Shown: positions 8,494 through 17,119, counted from the first letter of the stretch. The stretch is DNA of 64,000 nt from Bacteroidota bacterium (GCA_023460855.1 JAEWOS010000020.1:1-64000); one strand, 5' to 3'. Translations and numbers: made by a program. Notes: generated by a model from the sequence alone, not told the origin.

Positions 8494-8757
8494 TCAGTCC
8501 TTAATCAGAACATAATAATTATTGCCGAGGTCTTTCTTTACACACAGACAAAAACTGCGTTTTAAATCGTTGTAAATCATCTGACAATGATGAAGCAAAC
8601 TGCTGTAATCTGCATTGAAATCTTTGGAACCGAAAATCATCTTATGAAGTTCACGGTCATCGAGATTCACCTCCTCTTTTTCAAATCTTATTTTGCATAT
8701 CCCAAACTTCTTGTAGATATTAACAAAATAATCTTCAAAAATTTCCAGCCTTTTCAT
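8494..8757 (-). CDS. hypothetical protein, 87 residues
   Basis: Not recognised. Starts MKRLEIFEDYFVNIYKKFG and ends YYVLIKD; alternating charged/aromatic residues (EDYF, RFEKEE, DDRELHKM, LLHHCQMIYNDL) suggest a small soluble alpha/beta protein without membrane segment or signal peptide. It has its own strong terminator immediately downstream, which supports it being a real transcript. The product is moderately rich in Lys/Asp and includes three Cys. It lies between the GNAT gene upstream and the AraC-type regulator downstream, with no sign that they cooperate. Confidence 0.55.
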   Translation of the reverse strand: MKRLEIFEDYFVNIYKKFGICKIRFEKEEVNLDDRELHKMIFGSKDFNADYSSLLHHCQMIYNDLKRSFCLCVKKDLGNNYYVLIKD

Positions 8758-8838
8758 TTGTTTAACTTCTGTACAAATATCTGCCGGAAATTGTCGGGAA
8801 GTATTACACTATTTTATTTTGGTATTACAGAATTTCTT

Positions 8839-9333
8839 TCAGAGCTGAAATTCCATCAGATAATCATCCATCAAAAAGCCGTTGCCAATATCGAAGACAC
8901 CTTCCTTATAGACACGGAAACCCTGGGATTCGTAAAATTTTTTTGCCGGATTATTCCTATTCACGTTCAGAATTATTCTTGTGGCACTGCTTTGTTTCGC
9001 TAAAGTTTTCAGGAAATCCAGCGTTTCTTTTCCGGCTCCTTTTCTTTTTTCCTGCTTTAATAAATAGATGCGGTGCAGTTTAATAACAGAAGGCTCGAAC
9101 TCCATTTCAATTCCCATAAAGCCAATTAGGTTATTTTCTGCATTGCTGATGAGATAGTACTGATAATTCGGGTTTTTAAAATCTTTCGCCAGAGCATTTT
9201 CGCTGTACATCAAACCGAGCATATAGCTGATTTGTTCCGGAGATAAAATTTCTGCATAATTTTCTTTCCACGACTTTTCAGCCAGTTCCCGGATGACCGG
9301 AATGTCGTTTTTATTTGCCCTGATGATTTTCAT
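8839..9333 (-). CDS. GNAT family N-acetyltransferase
   Basis: 164 residues, a normal single GNAT domain. The N-terminal IIRANKNDIPVIRELAEKSW is the usual strand-helix start. YLLKQEKRKGAGKETLDFL is motif A, where the acetyl-CoA pyrophosphate sits (K-R-K-G-A-G-K). NVNRNNPAKKFYESQGF is motif B with the N-x-x-A-x-x-F-Y-E-x-x-G-F pattern. It is cytosolic and acetylates an unknown amine. The start lies just after the dapA terminator, so it is probably transcribed apart from dapA or by read-through. Confidence 0.9.
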   Translation of the reverse strand: MKIIRANKNDIPVIRELAEKSWKENYAEILSPEQISYMLGLMYSENALAKDFKNPNYQYYLISNAENNLIGFMGIEMEFEPSVIKLHRIYLLKQEKRKGAGKETLDFLKTLAKQSSATRIILNVNRNNPAKKFYESQGFRVYKEGVFDIGNGFLMDDYLMEFQL

Positions 9334-9335
9334 AT

Positions 9336-9357
9336 AAAAAACAGAGCCGGAGCTCTG
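9336..9357 (-). terminator. terminator after dapA
   Basis: Stem CAGAGC / GCTCTG with a 4-base loop (9342-9357) followed on the minus strand by six T (A-run 9336-9341). It separates dapA from the GNAT gene, whose ATG follows only a few bases later. Confidence 0.75.
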
Positions 9358-9366
9358 CAGATTGTT

Positions 9367-10242
9367 TTATTTGATGCGGTTCATTTCCGCTTTGATTTTT
9401 TCATGCAGCTGTTCGCTTGCGGCAACAAGCGGCAAACGCAGATAATTCTGCACGATTCCCATTTCTGCAAGAACCGCTTTAATTCCGCACGGATTTCCTT
9501 CAGCAAAAATCAGCCGTGTAATTTCCACGAGTCTGTTGTGGATTTCGTAAGCTTCTTTCACCTGATATTTCTTCGCCAGTATAATCAATTCTGAAAATTC
9601 TTTTGGATAAGCCTGGGCAATTACAGAAATAACGCCGTCGCCGCCTGCAAGCGTAACCGGAAGCGTAAACTCGTCGTCGCCGGAAACCAGTGAAAAATTC
9701 TCCGGTTTTTTCCTGAGGATGTCAAAATACTGAAGAATATTCGGAGCAGCTTCTTTAATCATGAACAGATTTGGAAATTCCTTTGCGAGTCTCAGCGTTG
9801 TATCAGCTTCAATATTCTGTCCGGTTCTGGAAGGAACGTTGTAAATAATGATTTTTTTGCCGGTTTCAGCCAGCGCCTGATAATGTCTGTAAAGTCCTTC
9901 CTGATTTGGTTTGTTGTAATACGGAGAGACAGAGAGTACCGCTTCAAACGCAGACAGATCTGTTTCTTCGATCTGTTTTTTTACTTCTGCTGTATTGTTT
10001 CCTCCAATTCCGAGAACAAGCGGAAGCCGGCCGTTATTCACGGAGATAATATGCTGAACAACCTGTTTCTTCTCTTCTGCTGATAGCGTCGCAGCTTCTG
10101 CAGTAGTTCCCAAAGCGACCAGAAAACTGGTGCCTCCCGAAATATTGTGTTCAATTAATTTAGTGAGCGAATCGTAATCAACGGAAAGATCACTGTTAAA
10201 GGGGGTTACCAAAGCAACGCCCACTCCCTGAAGTTTGTTCAT
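9367..10242 (-). CDS. dapA: 4-hydroxy-tetrahydrodipicolinate synthase
   Basis: 291 residues, standard DapA length. It condenses pyruvate with aspartate semialdehyde, the first step to diaminopimelate and lysine. Visible active-site parts: the Schiff-base lysine Lys163 in FMIKEAAP, the GTTAEA loop with Thr46/Thr47, SPYYNKP at 106-112, Tyr134 in IIYNVPSR and Arg139 for carboxylate binding, and GDDEFTLP further on. Cytosolic homotetramer in the family. Its promoter region is shared with the divergent 5'-nucleotidase lipoprotein gene; a -7 box reading TAAATTTG lies about 20 bases before its ATG on the minus strand. Confidence 0.96.
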   Translation of the reverse strand: MNKLQGVGVALVTPFNSDLSVDYDSLTKLIEHNISGGTSFLVALGTTAEAATLSAEEKKQVVQHIISVNNGRLPLVLGIGGNNTAEVKKQIEETDLSAFEAVLSVSPYYNKPNQEGLYRHYQALAETGKKIIIYNVPSRTGQNIEADTTLRLAKEFPNLFMIKEAAPNILQYFDILRKKPENFSLVSGDDEFTLPVTLAGGDGVISVIAQAYPKEFSELIILAKKYQVKEAYEIHNRLVEITRLIFAEGNPCGIKAVLAEMGIVQNYLRLPLVAASEQLHEKIKAEMNRIK

Positions 10243-10260
10243 AAATGCGTATTATGAGGT

Positions 10261-10268
10261 CAAATTTA
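10261..10268 (-). promoter_or_regulatory. -7 promoter element of dapA
   Basis: On the minus strand this reads TAAATTTG, an exact TAnnTTTG match, 18 bases before the dapA ATG. No well-spaced TTG is seen. Confidence 0.5.
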
Positions 10269-10322
10269 CGGCTTTTTTATAAGATTTTTAGCGCAAAAAA
10301 TCGAATTCTTCCTTCCAAAGCT

Positions 10323-10330
10323 TATATTTG
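10323..10330 (+). promoter_or_regulatory. -7 promoter element of the 5'-nucleotidase lipoprotein gene
   Basis: TATATTTG, exact match to TAnnTTTG, 22 bases before the ATG at 10353. It supports that ATG over the longer upstream reading (10245), because it lies inside the longer reading. Confidence 0.55.
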
Positions 10331-10352
10331 TACTTCTTATAATGCTGCCTTA

Positions 10353-11105
10353 ATGAAAAGCAAAATTCTACTGCTGCTGTCCGCGTTTCTCGTACTTACG
10401 GGATGCCGCGTTGCGCAGTCTGTTACGCAGATTCAGCCTCAGAAAAACATTAGCATTGCGCCGGAACTTCCCGAAGATGCTGCTGTGGTAAACATCATTG
10501 CTCCGTATAAAAAATCGCTGGAAGACCAGATGAATGCCAAAATTTCGCATACCGCTGTCGATTTGAATAAGCAGGGCGATAACAGCAATCTCGGAAATCT
10601 CCTCGCAGATTTTACGTTACAGGGCGCAAATGCATGGAGCATTCAGAATAAAATGCCTGCAGTTGATGCGGCGGTAATCAACAGTGGCGGTATTCGTTCT
10701 ACAATTGGAGTGGGCGATATTTTCCTCAGACACATTTACGAAGTTATGCCGTTCGAGAACGAACTTGTGGTTGTAAAGATGAAAGGTGCAGATGTTCAGT
10801 ATCTTTTCGATTACTACCTGGAAACACAAAAGAACAATCCGGTTTCCGGACTGAAAATAGAAACGGCCAACGGAAAAATTACGACGCAGACGATCAACGG
10901 AAAAATACTTGATCCTGCGAAAATCTATTATATTGCAACCTCAGATTTTCTGGCAATGGGCGGCGACAACATGAAATTTTTCGGAAGAGGAGAGATGATT
11001 TCCACAGGGATCAAACTTCGCGATCTCTATGTTCAGAAGTTCAGAGATATGCCGGAAGTAATAGCGCCGGGTGACGTAAGGCTGCAGTTTCACAAGAATA
11101 AATAA
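10353..11105 (+). CDS. 5'-nucleotidase C-terminal domain lipoprotein
   Basis: 250 residues from the ATG at 10353; the start is chosen because MKSKILLLLSAFLVLTGC is a textbook lipoprotein signal with Cys18, and a -7 box lies 22 bases upstream. The rest is only the C-terminal (substrate-binding) domain of UshA-type 5'-nucleotidases: GNLLADFTLQGA, AAVINSGGIRSTI, GDIFLRHIYEVMPFENELV and the late YYIATSDFLAMGGDN, which supplies the aromatic pair for base stacking. The metal-binding phosphoesterase half is missing here but is encoded by the next gene 3 bases downstream, so the two products probably form one periplasmic nucleotidase. The order is C-terminal half first. Confidence 0.9.
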   Translation: MKSKILLLLSAFLVLTGCRVAQSVTQIQPQKNISIAPELPEDAAVVNIIAPYKKSLEDQMNAKISHTAVDLNKQGDNSNLGNLLADFTLQGANAWSIQNKMPAVDAAVINSGGIRSTIGVGDIFLRHIYEVMPFENELVVVKMKGADVQYLFDYYLETQKNNPVSGLKIETANGKITTQTINGKILDPAKIYYIATSDFLAMGGDNMKFFGRGEMISTGIKLRDLYVQKFRDMPEVIAPGDVRLQFHKNK

Positions 11106-11108
11106 ACG

Positions 11109-12044
11109 ATGAACAGGCAACAATTTCTTAAAATATCAGGAGCGGGAGCAGCGGCGTTAACGTTGAGTCCCGGATTGGTTTTTGGTAAAAATGCGGTCGC
11201 GGCTCCAAAAAAACTGACAATTCTGCATACCAATGATCAGCACAGCCGGATTGAACCTTTTGATGCGAGTTATCAGCGTAACCCGAATCAGGGCGGTTTT
11301 GCGCGCAGAGCTGCACTGATTCAGAACATCAGAAGAGAAGAATCGAATGTTTTGCTGCTGGATTCCGGCGATATTTTCCAAGGAACTCCGTATTTCAATA
11401 TGTTTGGCGGCGAGCTTGAATTTAAGCTGATGAGTTTGATGGGATACGATGCTGCAACAATGGGAAATCATGATTTCGACAACGGGCTGGAAGGTTTCCT
11501 GAAGATGAAACCTCACGCGAAATTTCCTTTCATCACCTCGAATTACGATTTTACGAATACGATTCTGGACGGGCAGAACAGCAAGTACAAAATATTTAAT
11601 AAGAACGGGATCCGTGTCGGCATTTTCGGTCTGGGAATCAATCTGGACGGACTTGTAGGAAAACGCCAGTTTCTGGAAACAAAATATATCGATCCTGTAG
11701 AAATTGCGCAGGATTATTCCGCAATGCTCAGAAATGAGAAGAAATGCGATCTGGTGATCTGCCTTTCGCATCTCGGATATAAATATGACACCGGCAATCA
11801 GATTTCTGATCTTAATTTAGCTTCGAAAACAGAAGGTATCGATCTGATTCTGGGCGGACATACCCATACTTTCCTTCCGGAACCGCAGAATTATTTAAAC
11901 AAAGCCGGCAAAAACGTAATCATCAATCAGGTTGGCTGGGCCGGACTTCTTCTGGGCAGGCTTGATTTCTTTTTTGATGAAAACCGGAAGGTGAATAATA
12001 TTACCTGGCAAAATCAGGTTATTAATGAACAAATTATTGCATAG
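11109..12044 (+). CDS. 5'-nucleotidase N-terminal metallophosphoesterase domain, exported
   Basis: 311 residues. The N terminus MNRQQFLKISGAGAAALTL resembles a Tat-type signal (hydrophobic after N-R-Q-Q-F-L-K, although the twin Arg is reduced to N-R). Dimetal phosphoesterase motifs follow: TILHTNDQHSRI (D-x-H), LLDSGDIFQGTP (GD), TMGNHDFDNG (GNHD), LSHLGY, and GGHTHTF near the end. In UshA-type enzymes these bind two metals and cleave 5'-nucleotides or sugar nucleotides. The C-terminal domain is absent and encoded just upstream, so this is the catalytic half of a split enzyme. It is followed 2 bases later by porZ. Confidence 0.9.
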   Translation: MNRQQFLKISGAGAAALTLSPGLVFGKNAVAAPKKLTILHTNDQHSRIEPFDASYQRNPNQGGFARRAALIQNIRREESNVLLLDSGDIFQGTPYFNMFGGELEFKLMSLMGYDAATMGNHDFDNGLEGFLKMKPHAKFPFITSNYDFTNTILDGQNSKYKIFNKNGIRVGIFGLGINLDGLVGKRQFLETKYIDPVEIAQDYSAMLRNEKKCDLVICLSHLGYKYDTGNQISDLNLASKTEGIDLILGGHTHTFLPEPQNYLNKAGKNVIINQVGWAGLLLGRLDFFFDENRKVNNITWQNQVINEQIIA

Positions 12045-12046
12045 AG

Positions 12047-14287
12047 ATGAGGAAATTTATCCTGATTATAGTTTCATTTTTATTATCAGTACCATTATTG
12101 GCGCAGAACATCAGTTCGAAAAAATGGACTGATCTGTTTTCTTATAATAATGTGCTGGCCATCCGCGAAGTTGACGGAAAACTGATGGCGGCTACAGAAA
12201 ATGGTATTTTCTACTATGATCTCGCAACTGGTGTGATTACAAAGCTTTCCAAAGCCAACGGTCTTCATGAAGTGAAGATTACCGCGTTTGATATTGATCC
12301 GGTTACCAAAACAGGTTTGGTAGGTTACAGATCCGGCGCACTGGATGTCATTACGCCAAACGGTACGACGCTTTCTGTAGATATTCCGATTGCTCCCAGC
12401 TATAACGGTGATAAAAAAATCAACCATATCAGTATTTCGGGAGATAAGGCGGTAGTTTCTGTTAATTACGGTGTCTCTATTTTCGATCTAAGGAAAAAGG
12501 AATTTGCACAGTCGGCATTTTTTGTACAGGGCAGCGATTACGAACCTGCACTTGAAGCAACCATAAAAGACGACCGTGTTTATGCTGCAACAGCTGTCGG
12601 TCTTAAAGCACATGATCTCAATGTAACTTTTCCGGTTTACAGTACCTGGAATACGATCTTGACAGGAAGTTTCACACAAATTGATTCCAACGGGGTAATC
12701 GCATGCTCTACGGCAAACCAGATGTATGTAGGGAACGGAACAACTTTCAGTCCGGTTGCGCAGACTTTTACGGCAATCTCAGACATTGTGGTAAATACAC
12801 AGGAAATTGTAGTTACCGACGGTTTGCGGATATTTACATTCAGTCCGGCCGGAGCCGGTTTGTCGAATGCCTCGGTTGGCGAGTTTTGTAACACTGCCAA
12901 TAAAGTTGCGGGAAAAATTTATGGCGGAACACAACTTTCTGGCGTTAAAGATGTCGCTGAAAATATCTATAAACCGGATGGTCCGTATAACAATACGTCA
13001 TTCAAAATAAGTTTGTTTGAAAATCAGATCTGGGTTTCTACGGCTAAACGGAACGATTATAATCAGCCGATTAACAGCAATTTAGGATATTACCATTTTG
13101 ACGGAAGCAACTGGATTTATCCGGATTATTTTAAGAACTCACCATATAAGTTCAATGTATTCGATGTAAAGCCTAATCCTTCAAATCCTGCGGAAGTTTT
13201 TTTCAGCAATTACACATTTGAAATCGGGGAAAAAGGTATTTTCCGGATGGAAAATAATCAGTTCATGAAGCAATATAAAGCCAATGATTCGGATCATTTC
13301 CATAACCGCCCTGAAGGAATTTCCTTTGACGAAAGTAATAACCTGCTGGTGTTCTGTGGTTTCTACGACAGTACGATCACAAGCTCTGCTTATTACTATT
13401 ACAATCCTTCAGCAGATGATTTTAATGTAGTGCCGCTTCCAAATGCAATCAATTCGCAGAATTTCATGACCAAAGACGGAATGCTATACGCAGCATGTAT
13501 GTTTTTTAATGATGGCGGACTGATCATGAAAAATTACGGCAATAATCCGGGAGCACTGAATGCTCCCCAAAAAGTGATCAGATCGGAACACGGACTTCCG
13601 ACGGACGGTGTGCTGTCCGTTGCCGTAGACAATAATGACGATGTGTGGATCGGAACTTACCTCGGACTCAGAATTCTGCAGAACCCTAAATCAGCTGTTA
13701 CCGATCTTCAGCCAAAGACAGAGCCGATCATTATTACACAAAACGGAATTGCTGAAGAAGTGTTCCGCGACAGTTCCATATTGCAGATACGCGTGGATTC
13801 CGGAAATCATAAATGGGTTTCCGTGGACGACGGCGGCGTTTATTATCTGAGTGCAAACGGAGAAAGAACGCTCAAACATTTTACTAAGGAAAACTCACCG
13901 CTGCCAACGAATTCTGTGACTGATATTGCTATAGACGAAAAAACCGGCCGTGTTTATTTTGTTACTCAGGAAGGTATTGTTGCGTATCAGGGAGATGTTG
14001 CGGGCGTTAATTCAGAATTTGGAAATGTACTCGTTTATCCGAATCCGGTTGTTGCCTCCCAGTTCAAAGGGAAAGTAACAATCAGAGGGCTTGCAATGAA
14101 AACCAATATCAGAATAACTGATGCTGCCGGAAATCTGGTTCATCAGGGAATTGCGAACGGAGGTTTTTATGAATGGGATCTTAACAATCAGCGCGGCAGA
14201 AGAGTTGCTTCCGGAGTTTATTTTGTGCTCATGACCAATGAAGACGGCACAGATAAAGCGACTGCCAAAATCGCTGTTGTGAACTGA
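12047..14287 (+). CDS. porZ: PorZ-like T9SS attachment-complex protein
   Basis: 746 residues with signal peptide (MRKFILIIVSFLLSVPLLAQ). Two beta-propeller regions with two-component-regulator-like repeats are seen (for example NNVLAIREVDGKLMAATENG and LPTDGVLSVAVDNNDDVWIG, then GNHKWVSVDDGG and LPTNSVTDIAIDEKTGRVYF). A C-terminal beta-sandwich follows (VLVYPNPVVASQFKG to ASGVYFVLM), the type A T9SS sorting-like tail. This three-domain plan and length are those of PorZ, part of the surface complex (PorU/V/Q/Z) that attaches T9SS clients to A-LPS in Porphyromonas. recO overlaps its stop codon by one base, an arrangement I recall for porZ homologues. Assignment is by architecture and context, not by alignment. 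Confidence 0.75.
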   Translation: MRKFILIIVSFLLSVPLLAQNISSKKWTDLFSYNNVLAIREVDGKLMAATENGIFYYDLATGVITKLSKANGLHEVKITAFDIDPVTKTGLVGYRSGALDVITPNGTTLSVDIPIAPSYNGDKKINHISISGDKAVVSVNYGVSIFDLRKKEFAQSAFFVQGSDYEPALEATIKDDRVYAATAVGLKAHDLNVTFPVYSTWNTILTGSFTQIDSNGVIACSTANQMYVGNGTTFSPVAQTFTAISDIVVNTQEIVVTDGLRIFTFSPAGAGLSNASVGEFCNTANKVAGKIYGGTQLSGVKDVAENIYKPDGPYNNTSFKISLFENQIWVSTAKRNDYNQPINSNLGYYHFDGSNWIYPDYFKNSPYKFNVFDVKPNPSNPAEVFFSNYTFEIGEKGIFRMENNQFMKQYKANDSDHFHNRPEGISFDESNNLLVFCGFYDSTITSSAYYYYNPSADDFNVVPLPNAINSQNFMTKDGMLYAACMFFNDGGLIMKNYGNNPGALNAPQKVIRSEHGLPTDGVLSVAVDNNDDVWIGTYLGLRILQNPKSAVTDLQPKTEPIIITQNGIAEEVFRDSSILQIRVDSGNHKWVSVDDGGVYYLSANGERTLKHFTKENSPLPTNSVTDIAIDEKTGRVYFVTQEGIVAYQGDVAGVNSEFGNVLVYPNPVVASQFKGKVTIRGLAMKTNIRITDAAGNLVHQGIANGGFYEWDLNNQRGRRVASGVYFVLMTNEDGTDKATAKIAVVN

Positions 14288-14973
14288 TGATTACAGAAAC
14301 AGGTTTTCTGCTTTCCTACATCAAATACGGCGATAACGATGCGGTAATTCATGTGTTTACGAAGGAAAACGGTTATCGTTCATGTTTTCTGCGTGGCATT
14401 TATTCGAAAAAGAGCCGGAAGAAATCATATCTTTTTCCATTGCGCGAGTTATGCCTCACATTTTCTTCGAATCAGCGCAGCGGACTGGTAAGCATTTCAA
14501 GAGTTGAACTTGCTGATCAGCGCGATTTCGAAAGCAATGTGAAAGCCGGTTCTGTCCTTTTTTTTATCGCTGATATTCTCAACCAGATTCTGCGAAATAC
14601 TGGCGCTGAACTTCAGGTTTATGACGAAATTTCTAAATTTCTTGATGAACTGCAAAACGGAAATTTTACGTCCCATCTCGTATTTCTGATCAGAATGATG
14701 GCATATGCCGGAATTCAGCCATTAATTACTTTTGAGAAATATCTGAACCCGGAATCCGGCAGTTATGAATCTGAAATTTCACATCAGCTTTTCAGCATAG
14801 AAGTTTCAGATCTTTTTCGTGAAATTATTGGGGCCGATCATGCGTATGGCACGAAGCTGCTTTCGGCACAGAAAAATCAATTGCTGGATGCGCTGCTCGT
14901 TTATTTCAGTTACCATATTCCTGATTTCAGAACCCCGAAAACGCTCGAGGTTGTGCAGCAGATTTTTGAGTGA
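14287..14973 (+). CDS. recO: DNA repair protein RecO
   Basis: 228 residues. The N-terminal OB fold (TETGFLLSYIKYGDNDAVIHVFTKENG and the G-I-Y-S-K-K-S-R-K-K basic stretch) and the helical C-terminal domain are typical of RecO, which with RecR loads RecA on SSB-coated gaps. The zinc-binding cysteines found in some RecO proteins are absent, as usual in Flavobacteriia. It overlaps porZ by one base (TGATG) so translation is likely coupled. The stop abuts the DCC-family gene on the other strand with no space. Confidence 0.9.
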   Translation: MITETGFLLSYIKYGDNDAVIHVFTKENGYRSCFLRGIYSKKSRKKSYLFPLRELCLTFSSNQRSGLVSISRVELADQRDFESNVKAGSVLFFIADILNQILRNTGAELQVYDEISKFLDELQNGNFTSHLVFLIRMMAYAGIQPLITFEKYLNPESGSYESEISHQLFSIEVSDLFREIIGADHAYGTKLLSAQKNQLLDALLVYFSYHIPDFRTPKTLEVVQQIFE

Positions 14974-15375
14974 TCAGTCTACAAATTTCCGCCGCTGTTC
15001 CGGAGTAGGAAGTTCACAGTTCATTTTCAACCGGTCGCGGTTTTTGGCAATTCTGTCGTAAATGAGATCGGAGAAAAACCTGGGGAAAATATTCATCTTT
15101 GCAAGGATAGCGGTGGTTCCACCCAGAATTTTTGCAATTTCCAGTACTGCTTCAGATTTTACCAGGTAAAACGATTCGGGTTTCCACAGATAAAGCGTGT
15201 TGAACTGTTTGCGGTCTAAACCCCGGTCGTAAAGAAAATTCTGTCCGAAATTACCCTGTAGCGAAGCAAACATAAACTGATCTTTGCGGTCATTTTTCAG
15301 AATCCACGAGACCCAGTAATTGCAGAATCCGCAGTCGCCGTCATAAAACACATAATATTTTTCGGGATTAACCAT
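14974..15375 (-). CDS. DCC-family thiol-disulfide protein
   Basis: 133 residues from the ATG at 15375 (MVNPEKYYVF). The defining motif YDGDCGFCNYWV (D-x-x-C-x-x-C, here DGDCGFC) lies at residues about 12-18, with a thioredoxin-like fold and TLYLWKPESFYLVKSEAVLEI later. The family is predicted to be redox active, but substrates are not known. A longer reading starting at a TTG (15408) was rejected because that codon lies inside the glgP terminator hairpin. Ends tail-to-tail with recO without a gap. Confidence 0.85.
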   Translation of the reverse strand: MVNPEKYYVFYDGDCGFCNYWVSWILKNDRKDQFMFASLQGNFGQNFLYDRGLDRKQFNTLYLWKPESFYLVKSEAVLEIAKILGGTTAILAKMNIFPRFFSDLIYDRIAKNRDRLKMNCELPTPEQRRKFVD

Positions 15376-15387
15376 TTTCAATTTTAC

Positions 15388-15424
15388 AAAAAAAAAGATT
15401 TGCTTCAAAAAAATGAAGCAAATC
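15388..15424 (-). terminator. terminator of the phosphorylase-like gene
   Basis: Perfect 10-bp stem GATTTGCTTC / GAAGCAAATC (15397-15406, 15415-15424) with an 8-base loop; the A-run at 15388-15396 is a T-tract on the minus strand. It lies between glgP-like and DCC genes, so these are separate transcripts. Confidence 0.9.
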
Positions 15425-15454
15425 CTGTGGTAATCATCTGTTTATTTCTTTTAT

Positions 15455-17119
15455 TCAGCTGTTGTAAATTTTGCTGTAGTATTCGTCTGCCATGCGGTCG
15501 CTGTTGAAGTTTTCTCTTACATCTTCCATGGCGCACTGCTGAATTTTACGCCATTCATCCGGTTTGTCGTAATACATTGGGAGAATTTCATTTTCAAGCA
15601 GGTCGAACAGTTCATCCATATCATAATTATCCTGTTCATAAACGCTCATATTCGCATAATCTCCTTTTTTTACGACAAATGCATTTTCGCCGTGTTTTGC
15701 AAATTCCGGAATCCATCCGTCGTCGGTTGACAGGTTTACGGAACCGTTCATGGCAGCAGTCATCCCGGAAGTTCCGGATGCTTCTCTTGGAACACGCGGA
15801 TTGTTCAGCCACAGATCCGATCCCTGTTTCAGCAGTTTACTCAAAGCGAGTTCATAACCGGTAAGAACCGCCATGTTTTTGTGATTTTTGCTTTCTTCCA
15901 CGAGCATATTAAACGTAGAAATCGCGGAATAATCCATAGGATAAGGCTTTCCTGCCCAAATCATCTGTACAGGAAATTTCGGATTGTTGAGCAGTTTCAG
16001 GAATCTTGGCTTGTCGTGCAGCAGCAAATCTGCGCGCTTGTAACCTGCGAATCTTCTCGCCCATACAATGGTAAAAACGTTCGGATTGAAGAGATTTCCG
16101 CACTGGTCTGCAACCACACGGAAAAGTCTTTTTTTCAGGTGTTTCTTGCGGTAGTCAAACAGTGTGGTATCATTGTTATCCGCCGCTTCATACATGGTTT
16201 TGTCGCCCCAGTATTTAAATTCCTGCGCATTCGTAATCGATTTAATTTCGCAGATTCCGTCATATTTTTGCCACATCGCCCGCGAAACATGTCCGTGCAG
16301 TTCTGAAACGCCGTTGGCAATTCTTGCCATGCGCAGGGCACAAAGCGAATGATTAAAAGTTTCCGGATTTGTTCCTCTTTCGATTTCTTTTACATCATCA
16401 GGATCCAGGCCGCTGAAATAAGACATATCGTGGCAAAGATTCAGATTGTGTTTTTCGTTTCCGGCTTCTTCCGGCGTGTGGGTGGTGAAAACGAGTCTTT
16501 CGCGCACTTTTTCAAGGTCACCTTCAAATTTTCTAAGTAAGTAGAATGCCGCAGGCAAACCGTGAGCCTCATTCAGATGATACACTTCTCTTTCAAAGTT
16601 TAATTCGTCCATCAGCCTTGCGCCGCCCTTACCAAGTAATACATACTGCGCTAGTTTAGTAGCCTCATTGGCATCGTACAGTTTATGGCAAATTGTTTTG
16701 GAAATGTGATCGTTCTCCGGAACATCGGTGGAGAGGAAAAACATCGGAGCGGTATGAAAAATCTCGGGATCGAGATAATAAACCTGCACCCAAACCGGCG
16801 AAGAATGAATGTCGATCTGAAATTTAATTCCGGTATCCTTCAAAAAGCTGTAGATTTTTTTTGTCCACACCGGCTGTAAAGTCTGATCATGGTTTCTCGC
16901 CTGATCGTAGTATCCGAATTTCCACAAAATCCCGATTCCCACCAAATCCTGTTTAAGGTTATAGGCGCTTCGCATATGCGATCCTGCCAGGAAACCAAGA
17001 CCTCCCGAATAAATTTTTAGCGCCTGATCGATCGCAAATTCCATGGAAAAATAGGCCACTTTCTTAGAATACTTTGGGTTGATGCTGTACGGCATCTGAA
17101 AATTGTTAAAGTCCATCAT
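15455..17119 (-). CDS. glgP: alpha-glucan phosphorylase-like GT35 protein lacking the PLP lysine
   Basis: 554 residues, of the short AlphaP type. N-terminal motif VAYFSMEFAIDQALKIYSGGLGFLAG, then HLNEAHGLPAAF, VWARRFAGYKRADLLLHDKP, IWAGKPYPMD and DLWLNNPRVPREASGTSG match glycogen/alpha-glucan phosphorylases, which release glucose-1-phosphate from alpha-1,4-glucans. The PLP Schiff-base lysine expected in G-T-x-x-M-K is replaced: the sequence reads EASGTSGMTAAMNG, with Thr454 (codon ACT, reverse strand, 15758-15760). PLP phosphate is required in this family, so normal activity is doubtful. Alternatively this is a divergent retained lineage, or it binds PLP differently. First Met or the second (residue 2) could start. 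No other glycogen gene is adjacent; a GT5-like gene lies 19 kb away. Confidence 0.85.
   Translation of the reverse strand: MMDFNNFQMPYSINPKYSKKVAYFSMEFAIDQALKIYSGGLGFLAGSHMRSAYNLKQDLVGIGILWKFGYYDQARNHDQTLQPVWTKKIYSFLKDTGIKFQIDIHSSPVWVQVYYLDPEIFHTAPMFFLSTDVPENDHISKTICHKLYDANEATKLAQYVLLGKGGARLMDELNFEREVYHLNEAHGLPAAFYLLRKFEGDLEKVRERLVFTTHTPEEAGNEKHNLNLCHDMSYFSGLDPDDVKEIERGTNPETFNHSLCALRMARIANGVSELHGHVSRAMWQKYDGICEIKSITNAQEFKYWGDKTMYEAADNNDTTLFDYRKKHLKKRLFRVVADQCGNLFNPNVFTIVWARRFAGYKRADLLLHDKPRFLKLLNNPKFPVQMIWAGKPYPMDYSAISTFNMLVEESKNHKNMAVLTGYELALSKLLKQGSDLWLNNPRVPREASGTSGMTAAMNGSVNLSTDDGWIPEFAKHGENAFVVKKGDYANMSVYEQDNYDMDELFDLLENEILPMYYDKPDEWRKIQQCAMEDVRENFNSDRMADEYYSKIYNS

Noticed and set aside
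15376..15408. Longer N terminus for the DCC-family protein starting at a TTG
   Set aside because: The TTG lies inside the phosphorylase terminator hairpin; the ATG at 15375 fits the family start.
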